Shown: positions 1-14,200 of the stretch, one piece after another
Numbering within the stretch: the first letter of the stretch is position 1
How the letters are laid out: every line of letters starts with the position of its first letter
Assembly: GCF_947507565.1 (NCBI RefSeq)
Contig: NC_089177.1
Location: 1,548,648 to 1,612,647, forward strand
Direction: 5' to 3'
DNA from: Oscarella lobularis
Lineage: Eukaryota; Porifera; Homoscleromorpha; Homosclerophorida; Oscarellidae
Length of the DNA: 64,000 nucleotides
The notes under the pieces: generated by a model
Database searches by the model: none
Told to the model about the DNA's origin: nothing
What the model saw: the letters and a program-made list of their open reading frames with translations, nothing else
Position numbers and translations under genes: made by a program

Positions 1-297
1 CAGCGCGAATTATTTGCGGCGGCATATCTCAGTCAGTGCACCACTCACGAACCACCGCAATTATGCAGGAAGTCATATGCCGCCCCAGATATCATACGTT
101 AGTCTTGCCAGTTGCTACTACTTCTACACCATTCACTATCTAAAATTACAACCACAGACTTAGTCTACGACAAAAAAATGGACTCCAACGATCCGTGTAG
201 ACCCTACCAGCTACTGTACTGACAAGCAAATGACTACATGTATATCAGCGGTAGTGCCTGTTGTATGATTTGTCGTGCGCGTGCTCGGTTGTTGAGC
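1..297. other. 3' flank of the receptor kinase gene
   Basis: No coding region, RNA gene or repeat could be recognised here. It lies just beyond the stop codon of the minus-strand receptor gene and probably holds its 3' untranslated region. Confidence 0.4.
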
Positions 298-1937
298 CTA
301 CAGGAAAGTTGCCAGCTCGGACGAGACGCCGGTGTACGACGGATTTTCGAATGCCTTTTTTCCAGTAGGATCCTTCTTACCTGTAAAAGATCCCGATGTT
401 GGAATGCCGGTGCGCGAAAGATTTTCGTAAGACAGGTGATCACCGCTTCTTGTCGCACCGGTATCGCCAGTTTCTCCCGCTGCTTTTGACGAATCCAAAT
501 CGTCTGTGTTGACATTCGCGTAAACCGGACCCTGCCACGACAATCTCTTTTTCTTCTTCACCTTCTCAGGCTCTTTCTGCGGTATCTCCTCGTACGTAAT
601 ACGCTTCTGACCGCTCGGTGAAGAAGGAACATCGCCACCGCTCATATCCAAGTAAGAGTCTTTCGATTGAGGCAATGGAGCCTCTTCTTCAAACATGGGA
701 TCCAATTTGGTGCCAGAAGGAGTGACAGGACTCATCGAGGTGTAATACTCTTGAACGGGCGGCGGCTTCGATTGGGTCGGCATCATATTTGAATAACTCG
801 GAGACGTGTTGCTCGGCTCGGCGGCGACTTTCTTCCTAGACACGTACCTTTGATCCAACGCGAGGTCGTAAGCTCCTTCGCTGTCGTCGTCGCACAAATC
901 TTTCATATCTTGCAATGCGCTGGCCACGTCGCCCGACGTTATTCTTTCCGACGGATTCCTCTCCCAACAGCGGAGCATAAGGCGGAACACGGACCGAGGA
1001 CACAGCGGCGGACACTCCAAACTCAAGCTACCCTGAAGAATGCCGCCGATCACTTGCTCGTTGTCTCGGCCGTAATACGGCTGATAGCCAAAGGAGAAGA
1101 TTTCCCATAAAAGAACGCCCAGTGACCAGATGTCCGATTCGACCGTGTATTTCCCGTCGGTGATCGCTTCAGGCGCCATCCATCGAATCGGCAACGTGCC
1201 GCCTCTGCGACGATAATACTCTTCTTGGTACACATCTCTGGCCATACCAAAGTCGGAGATCTTCACCGACAATTGTTTGTCGTTTTCGCCGACGAGGCAG
1301 TTTCGTGCTGCGATGTCGCGATGAACGAACTTGTGCGAGGCGAGATAGGCGACGCCGGATGCCGCCTGAGCGGCGATGTCGACCAGTTGCGCGATCGAGA
1401 GAAGAGGACGCGGATGCATCTCGTTGGGACGAGCTTTTCGAATGTAGTCCTTCAAATCGCCGTGTTTCATCAGTTCCGTGATGAGATAGAGTGGTTCGTC
1501 GTGCGTGCAGATTCCCAGAAGACGGACGATGTTCGGATGATCGAAGTCCATCATAATTTCCATTTCCTTTCGGAAATCTTCGGCCGTTTCCTGCGACGAT
1601 CCTCGCTTCATCGTTTTTACGGCAACTCGCGTTTTTTCTTCGCCTTTGACGATTCCCGTGGCCCAGGCGAAATAGACTTTTCCGAATTGACCTTCGCCGA
1701 GTTCGTCTTCGATTTTGAGTCGGTCCTTGCTGAATTGGAATTCGTCGTACGTTGGCCAAGTCATGAGCCAGTGAGCTCCTCCGTGGGCGTCGTACAAGCT
1801 TCGGTCCTTCATCTCCATGACTTCCAATTTTGCCTGACGACGTCTCTTTCCCATGCAGTATACAACAATCACGAGTACGATTAGTATCAGCACGGCCACA
1901 GAAACAGCTATGGCAATGATCGTTGTAATGTAAGTCC
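298..1937 (-). other. transmembrane + tyrosine kinase + docking-tail exon
   Basis: The entire cytoplasmic half of the receptor sits in one uninterrupted exon, in contrast to the finely split ectodomain. The acceptor lies at 1938-1940 and joins in phase 1 to the exon ending at 1990. The helix (IIAIAVSVAVLILIVLVIVV) is followed by GKRRRQ. The kinase domain is about 280 residues, then a roughly 170-residue tail with at least seven tyrosines in recognisable SH2/PTB contexts. All catalytic residues are present, so an active enzyme is expected. Confidence 0.9.
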
Positions 1938-4900
1938 CTAAATGATGATAAATAAAAAGCGAGAAAGAAACAACGATGTGTTTACTTACCGAGAGCTGGT
2001 GTTGGTGGTGTAACGGGTGTCGGAATCGGGAATTGGCAAGAATTGCTGCTCGGACCGACGGTCATTTGGCCGCAATCAGCATGACTTTCCGCTTTCATAG
2101 TTACCGTGTATATATACCACTGGTCAAAGTCAATCGTAGACTCATCAAGCTGCAAGGTATCTGATCCACCGACCGATTTCCCGACGTACTTGGTATCCCT
2201 AAAGACTTGCCCAATGCCCGTTTCGTTTCCTTTGAATAAATTGACACGATATCCTTCACGTTCACCGCGCCAGTCAGAAACGTCCGTGTAATTTAATCGA
2301 ATCGCTTTCACTTTGCCTTGATCTCCCAAAAGAGCTTCGCAAGTGTGAATCACAGCGACAGACTGGGGAGCTGGAACAAACGCGACATTACATAACATAC
2401 TCAATTGTTATATGAGCACATGCATACCTGCTGCGCAAGTGGAAACGTTCCGAGTTCCAAATGCACCCGCTCCTCGCCCGGAATGCGCTCGAATACGTAC
2501 GATATAGCGATGGTAAGGCGTGAGACCAAAGAATTCCGTTTCACCAGTCACGTTCGAAGTATTGTATACGTGACCTTGATGAGACGATATGTCTGCTTCC
2601 ACTCGAAACAGAATTCCATTAGGCTCAACTGCCCACGCGAGTTTTACCCACGTCGAATTCTTGTCGACCACGGCAATGTTTGGTTCATTAGGCACTGGAA
2701 AAAGCATTTCATACTTAAATAAATGAAATAAGTACTTATTGCGACAAACCTCCTTCACCAGTTCTGTTTCTTCCAGAAGCAAAAGGACCTTCCCCATCGA
2801 CGCTACACGTTTCTGCAGCGATTTCTACGTGATACATGGTATACGGCGTTAGTTCAGTAAGCAGCGCTTCGTGATCTCCAGCGTCAAAGTCTGTTTCAGA
2901 CGGTTTGCTATCGGGACTGTTTATCGGCCAGTACTGCGCGACGAAGCCGCACAAGACGCCGTTCAGGTCAGATTCCAAAGGCGAAATCCAACTCAGAAGA
3001 AGCGTCGAGCTTCCGTTTGTTTGACTAACAGTGAAATTTCGCGGCGCGGACGACGGAGCTAATAAGCATTTTTTACAATCACAAAATGAGAAGAAACGTC
3101 GAAACTACGCTTACGAGATGGAGGCGTCTGAAAATATCGGGGATCAGAGACGTCTTCGGGCGATCCGTCCGCGTAACCGGCTACAAGCGTGGCTGAGAAA
3201 AGCGTATACGGCATCAATCCTTCCACACTTTCACTCGTCTCATTAGCATTGATAACTCGCCTAATGAACGGAATAGATCCGTCTATTCGAACAGTGAGTG
3301 TGTAGTTCAGCGGATCCGAGTGCGGTCGTTCCCAATTTAATTTCACCGACGTTGACGTAAGATCCCAATGAGTTACGTTGCGCGGTGTTCTCTCACCGGG
3401 ATCTACAAATTTCGTGAACATTAGGATCGGCTTGCTGCCGGATCCCTCTCCCAATATAGTCTTTGCTCGAACAATGACAGAGTACTGTGCCGGATATTCG
3501 AGTCCTTCTACTTCGTGAAATCGCGCCGTTGGATTGTTGTGATGAACGATTTTGTTTGTTTTTGGCGTTCCTGTTGCGTTGTCCCACTGTGTGGTGATCT
3601 CGTACTCAGTGATAATGCCGTTGGGTTTCTTTGGCGGAGACCACGAAACGAGTAGACTCGCTCGTCGCGTCGCATCGACCCGAACGTCATCAGGTGGACC
3701 CGGCTCTAAAACCCCCCAAATCAAATCGAGAATAATAAACCTCGTTATTGGTCCCTACTTCCTTGATTGGTGCGGATGACAAGTAAGTCTGACGTAGGAC
3801 CTTGGTGATCGTAGAGAATGTTGAAGGCTCGCATGGACAACTGATATTCCGTGTATCCCGTCAAATCGGCGACTCTCCATCGAAAGGTTCGACCATCTGG
3901 AAAGTCCGAACGCAGATCCACGTCTTTTGTCCATCCCGTTGCCGTTTCAGTAATGCGATACGAATAAGAGATCCGACCGTTTGGAAATCTAGGTGGCTCC
4001 CATTCGAGAAGGACGGACGATGCACCAACGTCGGGAATTCGAAACGATCCAAGCGGACCGGGAGCTGCGTGACAGAAAAAACAATACATCCATTCTCTGT
4101 AGAATTTCTTTTTACGTACTTCCTTCGAGTGTATAGGCAAATGTGACGGCACTTGCATTTCCACCTTCGGCCTTCACTTCAATCCGATAGTAAGTGTACG
4201 GAGTCAACCGATCGAGTACGTAAGACTTCTCTGTTGTCGTCACGTTCCGCTTCTTTCCTTTGTGATCATCTGCGCTGTAGACTATTACGTAGCGCAAGAT
4301 CTTGCCAAGGGACGGAGCTAGCCACGACACTGAAATGCTTTCCGGTGTACCTGAGTTTGCTGTCAGCCCTCGTGGAGTTCCAGGAACTAAAAAAAGAACA
4401 ATCAAATAATGAAAAGAAATACAAATACAATTATTTACTGACTTAGCGTCAGAGTCATGACGTGAACGAAAGCGGTCTGTTCACCTAGTCCCTGCGACGT
4501 TCGTGCTCGCATGTAGATCGAATAGTTCGTTCCTTCCGTAAGGTTTGTTACGATAATGTTACTTTCGTCTCTTCGAGCCGTGAAGTTGGCAACCGAGACC
4601 AATGACACCGAATCGCGCCGACGACGATTCGACGATGAAAATACAAAAATGCGATAGTCCAAAATCTCGCCGCGAGGTTCCGACGGTGCCGTCCAGCTCA
4701 GGGAGATCGCCGTCGAGCTCACAGGATCAGCCCGTCCTAATAAAGGAGGACCAGGAACTATACAAAGAAATAAAGCCTAGCTCCATAATTCAAAAATAAT
4801 ATTCTTTACTGTCTTCGCTTGTTTGCACTATGAGATCGTCGCTGACAGGTCCGAGGCCCTTGTTCGTTCTACCGCTCACTTTGACGATGTAAAAAGTGTA

Positions 4901-7900
4901 CGGTAGAAGACCGCTAAGCGTAGCCGACGTCTCTGTCCCACGCACTGTTACTGTTTTCTCTGCTTCGACGCCCTTCTGAGCGACGTACGCGACGACGTAG
5001 TCGCGAACAATACCGTTGCTACTATCTCTAGGTATCGCTTCCCAAGAAATCATTACGCTGTTTTTTGTGGCGCGAGCAAGCGAAACGTTTGCTGGTGGCT
5101 CGTCGGGAACTATAAACAAATGTTATTAGATAAATCATCAGATAGTGTATTTGCTCTTTTTACCGTCTTCCGGAGTGATGAAATCGTAGGGGTCTGACGG
5201 TGGCCCAAAACCAATCGCCGTTGCCGCGCTAACTCGTATTCGATACTTTCGTCCAGAGTAAAGATTTCTCACTGTGGCGTTGGTCTGCGGTGCGACGGTG
5301 CCGATTTCGGCTTGTGCCAAAACCCACTGACCTAAACTGTCTTCGATTTCGACCGCTACTTTGTAGTTCGTGATTTTGCCGTTCTGTTCAAATAGATTGG
5401 GCGGTTTCCATACGACAAGAGCTTCTTTACTAGGTAGAGACGCAACCTCAATATTGATAGGACTCCCGTCCGGACCTATGCAAAAATCGCTGACAGTTCA
5501 TACACGCAATTCCTCTCTAAATGCACCTACTGTCTTCTTGCGTCTTCGCCTCGTCAGCTGCACTCAAGCCAGAGTTATCCCCGTCAAACGCTTCAATTTG
5601 GATTCGATAATAAGTCACAGGCTTTAAATTGTCAACCTCTGCTTCACGTTGCGATCCGTTAAAGCTCACTTCCAAACATGTGACACATTTTCCTGTTATT
5701 AAATCTTTTCGGCACGCAATCACAAGAAATCTCGTTGAAGAGCCGCCTAGAGACCACGTAACCTTCATCGTTCTACTTGCTGGTGTCAAGCTTTTGAGTG
5801 TGGGAGATATTCCCGCTTTCTTTGGTACAGGATTTTCTTTCTCCCACGGTGTGGATGTCAATCCAGATCGGCTATTTGCCCGAATCGAAACGTAGAACCT
5901 GTTGCTATTCAAAAGCGTCTCCAATCCTTGAAGCCCAGACGTAAACGTTTTCAAAACGCACACACCGTCGGTAGCGCAATAGCAAGACTTGTCACGTTCG
6001 AGACATCGAGACTAGACAATCAAAAAGCCAAAGATCACTAAATGTATGGATGTCCACTTTTTAACGCTGCGTACCTGAATTTGCGAAGTAATTGTACCGC
6101 GTCCTTCGGTCATCGTCGAACTCTTTGTCTTTGAGATGGTCCACTCGATCGCTTCAATTCCGCTCTCTTTGTCCATTGCCTTTAGTTCGAGAGTGAACAC
6201 AGATCCAGTTCGACCTTTCGAGCAAAGATCTAAATCTCTGATAGGAGTCTGTTCGCGTCTCCACACGATGACGTCGGTGATTGACGGCGGAGTAAAATCT
6301 GCGTAAACCAAAGCCGAACTGAACGCCTGGTGTCCAAAGATATCTTTCGCCGTCATGTCAACTTTGTACGTTTCGCCCGATTGAAAGGACGTCGGATGAC
6401 GATAGACCCACTTATGTTGTAGGGCGGTGAAATTCTGAGATGCAATCAGCCGCTGGTAGGTAGTGTTCTTCTGATAAAGCGACAGCCCGAAAGACATCAT
6501 TCCCGAGTTATTATACGTTTGGATGCCGGAGAACGACAGTGGCGGCGTGACGACGTCGTATCCAAACTGAGGTCGTTCAATGGGAAATAGCAGTGACGGA
6601 TTTTCCTTGACGTACGTGTTGTAGAAATGGTCTTTCCAGCTAACACTAAGATCCTTTTGAAGCTGATTTGTTAGCCAGTTCTTGTAATTGGCCGACGTGA
6701 ACTGAAGCCTGTGACGAGTCGATAAAGCAACCGAGGAACCTGCCACTGTGTCTACCAAGATGAGACTTCGAACGACTGAGGTATAGGAACCATGAGCGAC
6801 CGTCAGTTCAATCAGATTCATCCCTGACAAAGGATGAATGAAGACAGGATAACGAGCGGGTTGATGATCGATTCGGTGAGACTGACTAAACTGAGGCGGA
6901 GTCACGAGGAAGTTGCCTCGACGCACGAGAATGTAGACTTTCCACGTGTACGTTAATGGACAGGTGAAGAAGCACGTCCAACCGTTCCAGTACATGCTGA
7001 CGTGATTCCGAATAGCGCTGTTGCCGGAGACTACTGTCGTGTTGACGTGAAGACGAGCTGGGGGTCTCGACGGTAGAGCCACGTCGCTGCACTGTTCTGG
7101 CCACCCTTGAGGAGGATCAAGGCAGGTGAAAGGATTGTTGTCAATTGCTCCTATAGAAATAAATACATCAGATCGTTCGCTATCTCGCATGCTTTGTACC
7201 AAGACATTCGGTTATATTGGAAAAGGGTTTTCCTGAGAGAATGCACGCGTCGCAGTTCTCTCCTTTGGCGCCGTCGCGGCACAAACACTGGCCCGTGGTC
7301 TGGTCGCAGTTTGCGCTTTTTGAACCCGAAAAATAGCATTCGCAAACTGAAACAATCCAATTAAGTTAGCTGTGCGACAGTAAAGAAACGTATTACCTCT
7401 TATAGCCGTCCGCGCTCGAACAATTGGAGCAAGAGGCCCTCCTCCCGCACCTGTGAAAGCCTGCATCCACACTGAATACTCGCCGAAAGACTCCAAATTT
7501 GATAACGTGTAGTTCTACACGGCGGTATAAGTCACAACTATTAGTTTCTCAAAAGCTAGCCGTACTGTAGAACTTGGAGATGCAGTCACAGATTTGACAA
7601 AAAATGGCGCTGGGCCGCTTTCTCTTCGATAGTAAATAACGTACTTCTCCAGCACTCCGTTGATTAGAGTACACAGCGGTTCGGTCCACGTTATTAAAAG
7701 CTCCTTTCTTCCGATGGTTCCGACAACGGAAAAATGTCGAGGGGCGCCAGTTGGCCCTATGTCATTGAATAAATTAATCATCACTGTTGATATTAGTAGA
7801 ATATTCTCTTTACTGGTTTCTGCCGTCAAGACGACCGCTGAAGCGTCATCACTCTGGTATCGACTTCCTCCTGGTCCATCTTGACATATTGCGTAAACAG

Positions 7901-9305
7901 AAACGCCATACCACGAGTAACTAGAAAAGTCTCAATAATATGAAGATCAGAGGGGTGAGAATTAGAACCTTATCAAGTTGGTTAAAGTAAGCTCTGTTCC
8001 ATTCTGCACATATTCGTCGCGAATATCATACACGTCGTCGCAATTGCACTGCTTTGCTAAGGGCGACGGGGTGTCATAATAAGAACAATAGACATTAATG
8101 CGCGTTTCAACAAATAATCCATTGACATCTTTTGGAGGCGGGTTAGACCAAATCACTTTGAGATCAGTCCGCCCATCACTGCTGGAATTAAAACTGATAT
8201 TCTGGATAGACAGAATAACCGGACTTGCAGGGCGAGCTAAATCATCTTAATCTAATTTCGATAGAATAGGAGACATTCCTTACAAACCTCCGTAAGTTCT
8301 TTCAGAAAAAATTGCAGAGAAAGGACCCGGACCATCGTTTGTATAGGCTCGAATTTTGACGTCATAAACTACGTACTCTTCGAGGTAAGATAAAGTCAAA
8401 GAGGTAACGCTTCCGCTGACATTGACAGAATGCGGATCGGTATCGAATTCGTCTCCTACGTAGTTAATTTCATAAGCAGTGATCACCCCATTTCGATCTG
8501 CAATCGAGAGAGTTTTCCAACGAACGATAAGCTGAGCAGGTCTGCAATAGGAACAGTTCCGTGAAACTGACAATAGACGTGGTACGTTAGGAACTACGAG
8601 AAGGTCAATCAATGAAATAACAATGGAAATGATAATTATCTAGATAATCTGACCATCCTCTTCTGTCCGAACTCTCAGAGGAGGATCCGGTCCTTCCAGA
8701 CTCAAGCCTCCTCCGGTAGACGCATCCATCGTGATCGTGTAGTAGGTGAAAGGACGAAGACCTGTCAGCGTTGCGTTGTACGCAGCAACATCCTGGACGT
8801 CATATAGCCTTCGAAGCGACTCTCCATCTGCGAGATAATATATGTTAAAGCCGCTGAAGATACCAAAAGTATCGGAGTCGCCCGACTCGGTGAAATCGCC
8901 AGAAACCCCGATATCGCTCAATGGAAACCACTTCACCAGAATGGCAGTAGAAGATAAGACGGTGGCGGTTAAATTATGAAGCGGAAACGCAGCTGCTAAA
9001 ATAGAATTTCTCGAATTACGGTCACATACGACGAGAGAAAAGCCGCTTACGAGTCACTTGTGTTGTTGGCGCAGATGTCGTTGCTTTTCCAGAACCTGGG
9101 CCTTCTGAAGTTGGAATCGGTGTTTCTTCACTTCCAGAACCACCCGAGTTGCCTGGAGTGGAAGTTGCCGAAGCTGTCAAAAGCAGCAAGACCAGAACGA
9201 CGCGAACATCCGTACGTCCTGCGAAAACAATGTTTCCTGCTGCTAGTCACGTGTATAGTTCGTTCGCAACAGAGCCGTATACTTACGAGAACTAAAAAAA
9301 ATCAT
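298..9305 (-). CDS. receptor tyrosine kinase with FN3-rich ectodomain
   Basis: Multi-exon cell-surface receptor. The start is a 19-base exon (9287-9305, MIFFSSR) that joins in phase 1 to 9051-9218, giving a signal peptide (VLVLLLLTASA) and a Ser/Thr/Pro-rich stretch. Then come FN3 domains in separate exons (8654-8995, 8280-8612, about 7962-8240, about 7400-7920), a laminin-type EGF exon near 7212-7346, a large exon of about 1.1 kb with no recognised domain (6075-7150), and about ten more FN3 modules down to 1990. The last exon (298-1937) holds the membrane helix, a basic stop-transfer (GKRRRQ) and a complete kinase: GEGQFGKVY loop, VAVK lysine, HRDIAARN, DFG and an activation loop with YxxxYY. 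The tail has YxxM (YLDM, YSNM, YTSM), YxN (YANV, YENL) and NPSY motifs, known docking types for PI3K, Grb2 and PTB proteins. The kinase resembles the MUSK/ROR/PTK7/INSR neighbourhood; the exact family is uncertain. Most introns are phase 1. Confidence 0.9.
7212..7346 (-). other. laminin-type EGF module exon of the receptor
   Basis: The acceptor at 7347-7348 opens an exon reading CECYFSG...CDQTTGQCLC...GENCDAC, with the eight-cysteine spacing of a laminin EGF-like module. It lies between an FN3 exon and the large unrecognised extracellular exon. The 3' end of the exon is approximate. Confidence 0.75.
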
Positions 9306-10592
9306 ACTATAGGCATTACGAACACGTAATCAGGCGTAGTTTAGAGCTTCGTGTAGCCACACCCCCTATTATTGGAAACTGCGAAGCTGTAAATATTCCC
9401 TTATACAATGCCTAGAAAGAGACCCTTTTCGGGCTTAGGGTGTACGCGAACAGCACTTCCGGAGTTGCGCGATTGATTCGATCACCTGCCTTTGAACGGC
9501 GCTCGATCCGCTAACTAACTAAAACCCTTTGTGTGCATACATGTATATCTGCAGCACCCCGGGGCAAAAAAATTTAGGTTCGAGACTGTTTCTCGTTTTC
9601 TTGCCCAAGGGTCTCTATATACGGCTCTACTTCGCCACCAGTAGGCCTTCATATGTTCTCACCTTCGATGATAAATCCGATCTGCTTGACCATGACTTGC
9701 ATGGAACGCGTCACACTGTGACAGTAGTCAAGCTCGCAAGCGGAGACTCACTAGAGATGAACACCCGACGACTTTAGTCGCGGACAAGGGCTTTCGGCAA
9801 AGATGCGCAATAGCCGAGAGCAGGAGATTGATTCCACGTACGTACGCGGCGGGGGCTGAGACATCCTAATCACGTGATCTCCGCAATCTACGCGTAATGC
9901 GCACAAACGTATCTCTTCAGGCCTGGACGAAAGATTCGCCACTTCTTCAACGGACGGCAGAGAAGGCGCTTTCTTGGGGCAGCGGGCGTGATCAAACGCG
10001 TGACGTCGCGTGATAGGCTATCAGATACGCAGATAGACAGAAAAAAGACATCGTGGCGTCCAACCAAGGACCTCTCCTTATCTCCCTCGTCCGGCCCCCT
10101 TGTCCACCGCAGCAGCGGCAGCAGCAACGCTTTAGACATCCGGGCGAATGACGACCCGGATTGAGAAGCCGTCCAAAAATGCTTGTTGCGATATCGCGAT
10201 TGCTTCGGCGAGAAAGGCTTTTCAGCCAGACTAGAACGTTGCCGTATCCTACTCGTAGGAACGCTCGTTCCCAATTCCACTCACAACATGCCTGTCCGTA
10301 GTCTGGCAGACTCTGGCAGACTCTGGGGGCCAGACCTTGGCGTCTAGCTCCCAGACTATACAGGCCTGTGTCTTGCGGTAGTATATGGTGGCACCGTGGC
10401 ACCGGGCCTTGTCATAGAATAAAAACTGAACTATGGTACACAAAAACAGTGCGCCCATATGATAGTACCAACAATATCATAGTGCAAACAAAAAATTCTA
10501 CTACTTATTTGACGTCATAAGGAAGCAAACTACCAATTCAGAGCAACTATAACCATATCGTGGACTAGATGTGTATTTACTAAAAGAAACTG
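9306..10592. other. intergenic: upstream of receptor gene, 3' of PARP-like gene
   Basis: About 1.3 kb without a supported gene. It must hold the receptor promoter and the 3' region of the PARP-like gene. Small direct repeats are visible: a tctggcagac unit near 10300-10330 and a gtggcaccg unit near 10390. Three overlapping open frames on the minus strand (9888-10458) share no family features and are treated as chance. Confidence 0.5.
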
Positions 10593-11286
10593 CTACTGGT
10601 AAGTAATAATATAAGCTGGATAAGCCATATTGTCCCGATAACAACTCACGAATATCGTCGGATTTTGAACGTTGTTCACCGTAGAATCAAAATTGTCTAC
10701 TTGGCTTTTCTTAGGATCGACTAAAGGGGGCTGAACCATACCCTGGCTGCCCACACAAGACAGACCCATGAGAACGTGGCAGTAGAACATCGTGAGATCG
10801 CCGCTACCATCGGGACTTGTGTACCCGTGTGATGTAGAAGAATGGTTCGCAAAGTAAACGCCAGCACCGTAAGCCTTTCCTAGATATTTCGTTATAAAAG
10901 AAACTAATAGTTTGCAGCAGTACTACAGCTCTATACCTTTCACTGTTCCCGCGTAGCTACGGTTGAATCCATTGTTGATAATTTGACCAATAGTTTGAGC
11001 ATTTGTGGGCGTGCCATGGTACAATTCCCTTTCCAAGATGGTTTTTCTGGCAGCAATTTCAGTTTTGCGCTTTTCACCCAGCAGCCGCTTTTCTGCAAGG
11101 TATTTATTATACAGAGCAACGTTTTCAACCCGTTCAATTTTCTTAATTGTATGAGTGCTGCCGCCAAAAGTAGCAGCAAATGATTGAGCAACTCTAACAT
11201 ACTCAAGACTGCCTGGCGTAAGAGAAACTGTATTAGCAGTGTCTTCCAGTTTTGTTGTCTTCCAGTTAGAAGGTACCTCCAATTCT
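10593..11286 (-). other. ADP-ribosyltransferase catalytic exons
   Basis: Two exons (11286-10937 and 10889-10593, phase 1) encode the C-terminal ART domain: YHGT supplies the histidine, YGAGVYFA the tyrosine, and the third position reads PAYIITY. The pattern is H-Y without Glu, as in the PARP7/10/12/14 mono-transferase group. Confidence 0.85.
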
Positions 11287-14200
11287 AATCAGAAATAAAT
11301 CACATTTGTGCTTTTAAACACGCGATGTGCTGTAAGTTTACCTTTTACTTCACTCCTTTGACTGAAAAGTTCTCTTTTCACTATCTTTCGCCTACCTTTC
11401 TTGTCAGTCTGCGTCATTGTAGAAAAGTCCACCTTTACTGCTCCCTTCGCGGTATTCAATTCACAAACGCTATTCGAGTCTTCAATGTACGCCTCTTCCA
11501 GCTGCTTGATTTCCTTTGCTTTGTACGACTTAAATGCATCATCCTTTCCCTCAACAAGCCAGTTTACTTGCATGGCGATTGTCGCCGTTTCGAGTTCTTC
11601 GTGCTCTTCCTTCATAACGCCTGAAAGGAAATCTTGCACTTCAATGTAGGCTTCGTGGACATCTTCTCGTAATCCGTGAAACGTAAATAGAGTTCCTTCT
11701 TTCTTTTCCTTCAATGTGAACTCTACTCTCCTTCTCTTTGTAATTCTTGTAATCTCATCATGATCGAAGTTCTGCGGCAATTTGCCTTTGTATTCTTTAT
11801 CAATACAATTATGGTCAACCGCTTTCTTCACGCGCGCCAAAGCACTGTCGCACGAGAACTGGGAACCTCCAACTATAGCCACTGCAACAGATTCGGGGTC
11901 GCCCGCCGGCAGTTCTTTCATTTCCTTTTTCTTCTTCTTTCTTTTGATAGACGGAAGAACCTTCGGAGCGGAAGGCGTTTTTGCTGATACCAGTGACTTG
12001 AGGCCTCCAACAATTTTGCTCCACACCCCGGTGCTGGCGCTATGGCTAGGAGTGACAACAAAACGATTTTGAAGTTCCGTTTCAAAATCTTCTACTCGAT
12101 GGGCATCATACACAGATATCTTTATGCGCTTTAGTGAAGGAGTAGGCGTCTTGGATGAAAACGATTTAGCGGCGTCTAAAATACCGTCAGCACATACAAC
12201 ATTGCTGTAGCCAAGGCCTCCGGTGCCTATAGCAGGAATAGAAATAGACGAATACCCGCTTTTGTTAGCCGAAGTCAGGCATTTTTCCACGAGCAAAGCA
12301 ATTTTTTGAGAATTGACACTGTCGTTTTGACTAGCATCACAGTTTGGAATAGGTACAATATAAACGCGGCGACAGTTGAGATTACCGGTAACAAGTTCAG
12401 CAAAGTCAGCAGATTTCGATAGCGATTTTAATTGAGATTTCAACGTAGCATCTGCGCTAACGAGGGCATCGAAAAGAACGCCGTTTGTTACAACAGCAAC
12501 GTCTACCATGTCGCTGATCACGTTTCCCTCTTCCACCTTTAGAAGACAGCCGTTTGCCAGGGTAACTTCATTCGCGAGTGTCGGTACAGGTAGACTCGAC
12601 GATGTAGGACGAGCGTCCAAATCGTCGTCAGAACTGCTGTCAGAGTTTTCAGAATCACCCGTACGTTTAAGAGAATCCGAATCACTGCCAAAAATGCTGT
12701 CAGAGCTGTTGTCTTCACTGGCGGCATGCTTCGCAATAGCTCTTTGATAAATGGGTAATTTCGCGTTGTCAAAAACAGTGACAATAATTCTCCTAATGTG
12801 AGACTTTCTACTTTTTGCAAAATACTGATCAATTCCAGAAAACAAGGCACTAGCAGCTTGATCGTCAGCCATGCCGACACCTCCTGTACCAAGAGCAGGA
12901 AAAGCTATAGATGACATCTTGAGTTTGGAGGCCGTAGTAAGACATTTCTCTACGACATTCGCCAATTTCTACAAAAGTGAAATAATAAAAATGCTATCAA
13001 GGAATACAAACGACTCGGCTTACCGGAAACAAAGTTGGACAAACCAAATGAAGAACGTGGGAGGCAGGAAGCTGATAGCCACGAGTTACTCTTACGTCGC
13101 CAAACGTTAGTTTGCCCTCATTTTTTACCGATTTACGACATTCTTTTTGCAAATCTGCACCCGCAGCCCGCATTATTGCTTTTGATGACTGTCCAAAATC
13201 CAAATTTAAGTCGTTATTCGACGAGTTCACGATTCCATCAACCTTAAATACAGAGAGTTTTGCAACCTAATAACGTTTCAGCGCGTCAGGGAGTGCCTAT
13301 ATACCTGTTCTTTCGTGATATCCCCCGACTTTAGTAGAACAGACGTGCCACCACTCTTCCACACGTTTGATGGCCTATGATCTTTGCGTGTAGCAGAAAA
13401 TTTTGAAAGGACCGGTTTGCGAAAGGAACGCTCCGGACTCTGCTTTTCCCTTCTTGATTCTGTAGACAGGACCGTCGAGTGAGATGAGGTATCAGCCAGT
13501 TCTAAATTGCCTGAGTGAGATGAGGTATCAGCCAGTTCTAAATTGCCTTCAAGCGTTCTTTTAAACGATCTGACGTTCTCCACGTCACGAGCAAGCATGA
13601 TGAAGTGAACTTGTTCCACGGACGATTCCACATTTCCAGCAAAGTAGGAATCCGCTGCTCTAACCATGTTTTCCGCCACCGCGTCTGGAGGGCAACGGAA
13701 TATTCCAGCACCAATAGCGGGAAATGCTACGCTACGCAAATTCAAATTTTCAGCAATTTCTAGCGAAGACTTTACTACTTTTCTAATTAATGACTCGGCC
13801 TTTTCGCCTTCTTTGCTCCTTCGACTCTTACCGGAAGGCCAATTTGGCCCAACGGCGTGAATAATGAACTTGGTTGATGTAAGGCGGCCAGAAGAGGTGT
13901 ACAGCGCCTTTCCTGCCGGTACACGCTGATCTATTTCTCTTTCGACCTTCCTGTAGCATTCCTGCTGTACTTCGTAGCCAGCGCAGGATACAATGTGTCC
14001 AGCCAGACCTCCACCGTGAGCCATGCTATCGTTCGCCGCATTTACTATAGCGTCAACGTGATGCTTGCAAATGTCACCTACGTATAAACTGATTCGTTTG
14101 CCTTGGTCGTTTGAAGACAAATGCGATGACACATGAACGGAATCAAACTGCGCTAAGGTACTTTCTTCCTCCTCAGAATCATCGTCCTCCTTGCCACAGC

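Noticed and set aside
1169-1759. Arginine-rich minus-strand frame inside the receptor kinase exon
   Set aside because: It is an alternative frame of the kinase domain, whose own frame is fully conserved.
9888-10458. Three overlapping minus-strand open frames, arginine- and cysteine-rich
   Set aside because: No domain, no shared splice logic and mutual overlap in different frames; treated as chance.
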